From positions 1 to 51,137 of the forward strand of contig CALLKD010000100.1 in assembly GCA_938008595.1 (NCBI GenBank): DNA of 51,137 nucleotides, in the 5' to 3' direction. Below, piece after piece: positions 47,679-51,137 of the stretch. The position numbers were made by a program, and so were the translations under genes. The stretch is from an uncultured bacterium. Its GTDB lineage: Bacteria > Patescibacteriota > Minisyncoccia > Phycocordibacterales > Phycocordibacteraceae. Position 1 is the first letter of the stretch. Every line of letters begins with the position of its first letter. The notes under the pieces are model-generated. The model saw nothing but the letters and a program-made list of their open reading frames with translations. It had not been told where the DNA came from and did no database searches.

Positions 47679-48461
47679 CTACTTCTGCAGCAGTGAGTGA
47701 AGGGTCTGCCAATCTGAAAGTTTCAAATCTTCTGGACGAACATCAGGTCGTAGTCCTGCAGTGGCGAGGGCTGCAATGATCGCATCTTTTGCAAATAACT
47801 CTTCTAGGTTTCCTGCAAGTTGCTTGCGCTTGTGTGCAAAGCCCGTCTTTATGAGTGCAAAGAAGGACTCCTCATCACTCGCTGAAGAAAACGCATCTTT
47901 TCGGATGTTTTGTATGGAGATAACTGCAGAATCTACATTTGGAGCCGGGAAGAAAGCACCTCTCGGTACCGTAAAGCAGTACGTTGGAGTACCAAACACC
48001 TTTACTGACAAAGAAAGAATACTTTCCTTCTTCGCACGAGCAATACGCTCAGCCACTTCTTTCTGCACAAGTACCGTTATTGCCGTTGGTTTGTGAGGAG
48101 TTGTTAGAAAAGTCCGGATTATTTCCCCCGTTAGGTAATACGGGATATTTGCCACAAGAGCGTACTCTCCTTTAATAGATGCTGGATCAAATTCCCTAAT
48201 ATCGGTATGTATAAGCGTAAGTTTTTTGCTTGCAATCTCCGCAGCAAACTTCTCTTCAAGTGGTTTCAACAAGTCGCCATCTGCCTCAACGGCGATAACC
48301 TGCGACGCCTGCGTTAGAAGTGCACTGGTAAGCATTCCGGTACCAGGACCGATTTCAAGGACGGTGCTTTCTGGAGCAAGTCCTGCAGCACTTGCAATGC
48401 GCTCTGCAGTTCTCGCATGCATGAGAAAGTTTTGCCCAAGTGATTTCTTAGGAATAGGCAT
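47679..48461 (-). CDS. rsmA: 16S rRNA (adenine1518-N6/adenine1519-N6)-dimethyltransferase
   Basis: A 260-residue RsmA/KsgA, which dimethylates two adenines near the 3' end of 16S rRNA. Seen: KKSLGQNFL at the start, SAM motif LEIGPGTGMLTSAL, VIAVEADGDL and catalytic ANIPYYLTGEI. Length is normal. It starts 2 bases after the helicase gene ends on the same strand. Confidence 0.96.
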   Translation of the reverse strand: MPIPKKSLGQNFLMHARTAERIASAAGLAPESTVLEIGPGTGMLTSALLTQASQVIAVEADGDLLKPLEEKFAAEIASKKLTLIHTDIREFDPASIKGEYALVANIPYYLTGEIIRTFLTTPHKPTAITVLVQKEVAERIARAKKESILSLSVKVFGTPTYCFTVPRGAFFPAPNVDSAVISIQNIRKDAFSSASDEESFFALIKTGFAHKRKQLAGNLEELFAKDAIIAALATAGLRPDVRPEDLKLSDWQTLHSLLQK

Positions 48462-48463
48462 GG

Positions 48464-50404
48464 CTATAGTTCAATATACCGTTCAGACCGACTTTCGGGT
48501 TGGCCATACTCACCCTCTTCATTGTAGTTGATAAGAGACTGATCAATATCACGAAGAAAAGACGAAGGTGCGCTTGCATAATCCGTACCGTATATACGAC
48601 GTACTCGAGCGAGTGTGAGAATCAAGCGCTGCTTTGCGCGGGTAACTGCCACATAGAACAGTCTGCGCTCCTCCTCTTCATCTCTATTCTCGTCCCCCAT
48701 TCCCTCGTGAGGGAAAAGTCCCTCCTCAAGTCCGGTTACGAAGACTGTCTTGAACTCAAGTCCCTTTGCTGCATGGACCGTCATGAGTGTTACCCCTTTC
48801 TTTGTTTCGTCGCGATCCATCTCATCTTGATCTCCTGCAAGAGCGGCCTCAGCAAGAAATGCTGCAATACCCTCAACCCCAGGCATCTCATCATGCCTAC
48901 TTGCAAGTGAGGCAAGCTCTCGTGCATTTTGCAGACGCTCCTCGCCATCCTCCCCTTCTTTTAATAGGGCGGTTGCCATGCCACTCTTTTCAATAACCAT
49001 CTTCACAAATGCAGACGGTGTCGCTGTCTCCGAAAGAGCATTGAGCTCTTCAACAATTTTTTCAAAGGCTGCAACCTTTGTCTTGTCGGCAGCACGCAAC
49101 TCGTCACGTTTCCCTGCAACAAGCTTCCCTAGTGTCACCTTTCCAATGCCACGGGTAGGTGCCTGCACTGCGCGCATGCGATCACTCTCACGTGTTGGGT
49201 CTAGTGCAAGTCGTATCCACGAGAGCACATCTTTCACTTCCTTTCTGTCAAAGAATCTTGTACCGAGGAGGCGGTACGGGACTTCTGCGTGAAGAAAGGC
49301 CTCTTCTAGAGCGCGTGACTGGAAGTTTGTGCGGAACAGTACTGCAATTTCGTCATACGAAACTCCTCTCTCCACTTCTCGCCGTATTTCTTGTGCAATC
49401 CACCATGCTTCTGATTCTGCAGAGCTCGCCGTGTGCAGTGTGATCTGCTCCCCTTCTGGATTGTCAGTTATGGCATGCTTTTCCTTTCTATTCACGTTCT
49501 TTTCAATCACTCCGTTAGCTGCGGCGACTATTGTTTTTGTTGAACGATAGTTTTGTTCGAGTACCACATGCTTTGCACCAGGATAGCTGTCTTCAAATCG
49601 TAAGAGGTTTTCAATTGTCGCTCCTCGCCAAGAATAAATTGCCTGGTCCACATCCCCCACCACAAAGAGATTCTTTCGTTCTCCGACAATGTAACTCGCA
49701 AGTCTCCCTTGAAGTTCATTGGTGTCTTGGTATTCATCAATATGAATATGACTAAAGCGTTCCTGTACTCGTGCACGCACATCATCGTGATCTCGAAGAA
49801 GTTTAACGGGAAGCACAATGAGGTCATCAAAGTCTAGAGCCTTTTCTTTCTTCAGTGCTTCTTCATATCGGATCCACACCTCAGCAACAATTCTTGAGCG
49901 GAAACTTTCACGTCCGTGCTTTTCTCTAAACTGCTCCATGGTTTGCCCCTCACTCTTTGCTTTTGAAATGCGGGAAAGAATAGCGTTTGGTGGAACCTCC
50001 TTAGGGTCAACATCAAGAGCCTTTAGTGCGTTACGCACAACACTCTTTGAGTCATCACGGTCAAATATTGAAAAATGCTTTGGTATTCCCATCACTGTTC
50101 CATATGTTTGAAGCAGTTCCCTACCAAGTCCGTGGAAGGTTGCGACAAATGGAAGGGCGGAGTCTGGAAGTTTTGCATGTAGTCGCTCTCGCATCTCACG
50201 TGCTGCCTTATTAGTGAACGTAACAGCAAGTATTTGGTCTGCAGGGACACCAGAGCGAATTAGGTGGTATATGCGGGTGGTGAGTACGGAGGTCTTTCCA
50301 GAGCCAGCACCAGCAAGCACTGAAACTGGCCCGTCGGTTGCGAGCACGGCCTCCTTCTGTCTTGGGTTCAGGTGAGAAATGTACTCTGGATCGACAAGGT
50401 TCAT
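48464..50404 (-). CDS. UvrD/PcrA-type SF1 DNA helicase
   Basis: A 646-residue SF1A helicase for repair and replication. Motif I is AGAGSGKTSVLTTRI (about residue 32), motif II DEYQDTNELQ, motif IV/V region TVHAAKGLEFKTVFVTGLEE, and motif VI VAVTRAKQRL. It is close to PcrA/UvrD in layout; which one cannot be said. ATG 50404 is preferred because TATAGT (50411-50416) ends 6 bases upstream. Confidence 0.94.
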   Translation of the reverse strand: MNLVDPEYISHLNPRQKEAVLATDGPVSVLAGAGSGKTSVLTTRIYHLIRSGVPADQILAVTFTNKAAREMRERLHAKLPDSALPFVATFHGLGRELLQTYGTVMGIPKHFSIFDRDDSKSVVRNALKALDVDPKEVPPNAILSRISKAKSEGQTMEQFREKHGRESFRSRIVAEVWIRYEEALKKEKALDFDDLIVLPVKLLRDHDDVRARVQERFSHIHIDEYQDTNELQGRLASYIVGERKNLFVVGDVDQAIYSWRGATIENLLRFEDSYPGAKHVVLEQNYRSTKTIVAAANGVIEKNVNRKEKHAITDNPEGEQITLHTASSAESEAWWIAQEIRREVERGVSYDEIAVLFRTNFQSRALEEAFLHAEVPYRLLGTRFFDRKEVKDVLSWIRLALDPTRESDRMRAVQAPTRGIGKVTLGKLVAGKRDELRAADKTKVAAFEKIVEELNALSETATPSAFVKMVIEKSGMATALLKEGEDGEERLQNARELASLASRHDEMPGVEGIAAFLAEAALAGDQDEMDRDETKKGVTLMTVHAAKGLEFKTVFVTGLEEGLFPHEGMGDENRDEEEERRLFYVAVTRAKQRLILTLARVRRIYGTDYASAPSSFLRDIDQSLINYNEEGEYGQPESRSERYIEL

Positions 50405-50484
50405 CCTCTGACTATACCAAGGGTATAAGTTTTTCACCTAAAAAGAGCCTATATCACTCTCCCCAGATGGGCTCGTGTCAAGAG

Positions 50485-50512
50485 TTGACCGGCATTCCTT
50501 GAACGATATACT
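50485..50512 (+). promoter_or_regulatory. Predicted promoter of the LysM gene
   Basis: TTGACC (50485-50490), 16-base spacer, TATACT (50507-50512). The predicted start site is about 5 bases before ATG 50524. Confidence 0.6.
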
Positions 50513-50523
50513 TTCAGGGTTGA

Positions 50524-51120
50524 ATGACACTTCAGAACGCAAGAGATGGCTTATATAAGCCATTTTTGTACACGACCGAACGACCGATCACCCCTATTTT
50601 CTTATAGATTCTTTCAAAAAAACTCCCAAAAATTTCACCGGAAGTTCCGTTACGGGTTCGCAAAGACTAAGTAGCAATATAATCATTGCTGCAGTCTTTT
50701 TTGCCGTACTTGTACTCACACCACGTGCAGTAGATGCTTTCTGGCCCTTCAGTAATGCTCGTGCAGCAAGTATTGACCTGCCAGTCCTTCACGATTCCAG
50801 CCTGCCCCTACTAGCAGCTGCAATTAACCCTGATCCAAACCCAAATAAGGGAGAGCGCGTACTTGCCTTGTCTCTTGATTCTGCCCTTATCGACACTAGT
50901 GGTCCTGAGGGTAATTACCCTGACGAGGCAGATAATGCCACTCCCCTAACCTCTGCGGTTATTACCACATACACCGTTAAGAGTGGTGACTCACTCTCTG
51001 AGATTGCTGCCAAGCATGGAGTTTCAATGAACACCATCCTGTGGGCTAACGATATAAAGGATGCAAAGCTTGTTAAGCCAGGGATGTCACTCATCATCCT
51101 TCCTGTTTCAGGTATTCAGC
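50524..51120 (+). CDS. LysM-domain secreted/anchored protein, cut by the contig end, with a probable frameshift
   Basis: The end of the contig encodes a LysM domain (YTVKSGDSLSEIAAKHG, TILWANDIKDAKLVKPGMSL, about 50970-51110), which binds peptidoglycan. In this frame there is a membrane/signal segment (NIIIAAVFFAVLVLTPRAVDA, about 50680-50745), but no ATG: the frame is open only from 50559 and would need an ATT start at 50562. A second frame beginning at ATG 50524 behind a good promoter encodes 27 residues ending TERPITPIFL and would join smoothly to the LysM frame if one T were missing from the TTTT at about 50597-50600. The C-terminus, possibly a peptidase, is off the contig. Confidence 0.7.
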
Positions 51121-51137
51121 AGATCGGAAGAGCGTCG
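51121..51137. other. Illumina TruSeq adapter remnant
   Basis: The last 17 bases, AGATCGGAAGAGCGTCG, match the start of a standard Illumina TruSeq adapter exactly. They are not genomic and should be trimmed; the LysM reading frame after 51120 is artificial. Confidence 0.97.

Noticed and set aside
1-51137. CRISPR arrays, insertion sequences, prophage
   Set aside because: No spaced direct repeats, transposase, integrase or phage structural gene was recognised on either strand.
1-51137. Recoding of TGA to glycine as in Gracilibacteria/SR1
   Set aside because: TGA acts as a stop, for example in the ATGA overlaps at 12982, 13572 and 46603, and no conserved domain contains an in-frame TGA.

Overview
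This window looks like a contig from a Patescibacteria (candidate phyla radiation, CPR) genome, most likely a Parcubacteria-type lineage. The evidence is the combination of a T4SS-like gene cluster with PrgI and VirB2/VirB4/VirB6-like proteins, a type IV pilus PilM/N/O set, a DUF5652-type membrane protein, a short MurE-like ligase, compact versions of housekeeping proteins, solitary tRNA genes, and standard use of TGA as stop. The last 17 bases match an Illumina adapter, so the right edge is an assembly end and not biology.

Layout. Positions 1-10 kb hold a HIT-like protein, a nucleotidyltransferase plus dCMP-deaminase pair, DHFR facing a CofE-family ligase, a HAD-like phosphatase, the secE-nusG-rplK operon (not followed by rplA), a SIMPL protein, a ZIP transporter, MscL and a PduO-type adenosyltransferase. 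Positions 10-21 kb hold rplS, rluD-like, uppS and acylphosphatase, the pilM-pilN-pilO operon, a Trbp111-like protein, ruvX, rpsT, ruvA, a MurE-like ligase, and tRNAs Leu, Val, Arg(TCT), Ser, Arg(GCG) and Lys (His lies at 9.2 kb). Positions 20.5-31 kb hold holA-like, polA, tsaE, a pilB-type ATPase, an unidentified structured RNA candidate, ruvB-yebC-ruvC, an acidic small protein and a class A penicillin-binding protein.

Positions 31.4-35.8 kb are the replication-origin neighbourhood: a DciA/DUF721-like gene, dnaN, a 338-bp AT-rich gap with degenerate DnaA boxes, dnaA, and the divergent rpmH-rnpA-yidC. Positions 35.9-47.6 kb form one long minus-strand T4SS-like locus: beta-propeller-like protein, VirB2-like pilin, Ig-like secreted protein, membrane protein, VirB4 ATPase, a separate VirB4 N-terminal-like protein, PrgI, a Pro-rich protein, VirB6-like, a secreted helical protein and a TSP3-repeat protein. 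No relaxase, coupling ATPase or VirB11 is visible. rsmA, a UvrD/PcrA helicase and a truncated LysM gene close the window.

Two cross-cutting observations stand out. First, more than twenty genes have a -10-like hexamer (most often TATACT) ending only about 6-8 bases before the start codon, with no Shine-Dalgarno (SD) sequence, which predicts widespread leaderless mRNAs. Second, a few solitary genes break this rule: they have a clear SD, GC-rich sequence and their own hairpin, and sit between housekeeping genes, which suggests acquired DNA. One of them (24351-24716) has a near-consensus sigma-70 promoter overlapped by a perfect 10-bp inverted repeat. A candidate rod-like small RNA at about 26.5-26.7 kb and the T4SS-like locus are the best leads for undescribed biology.
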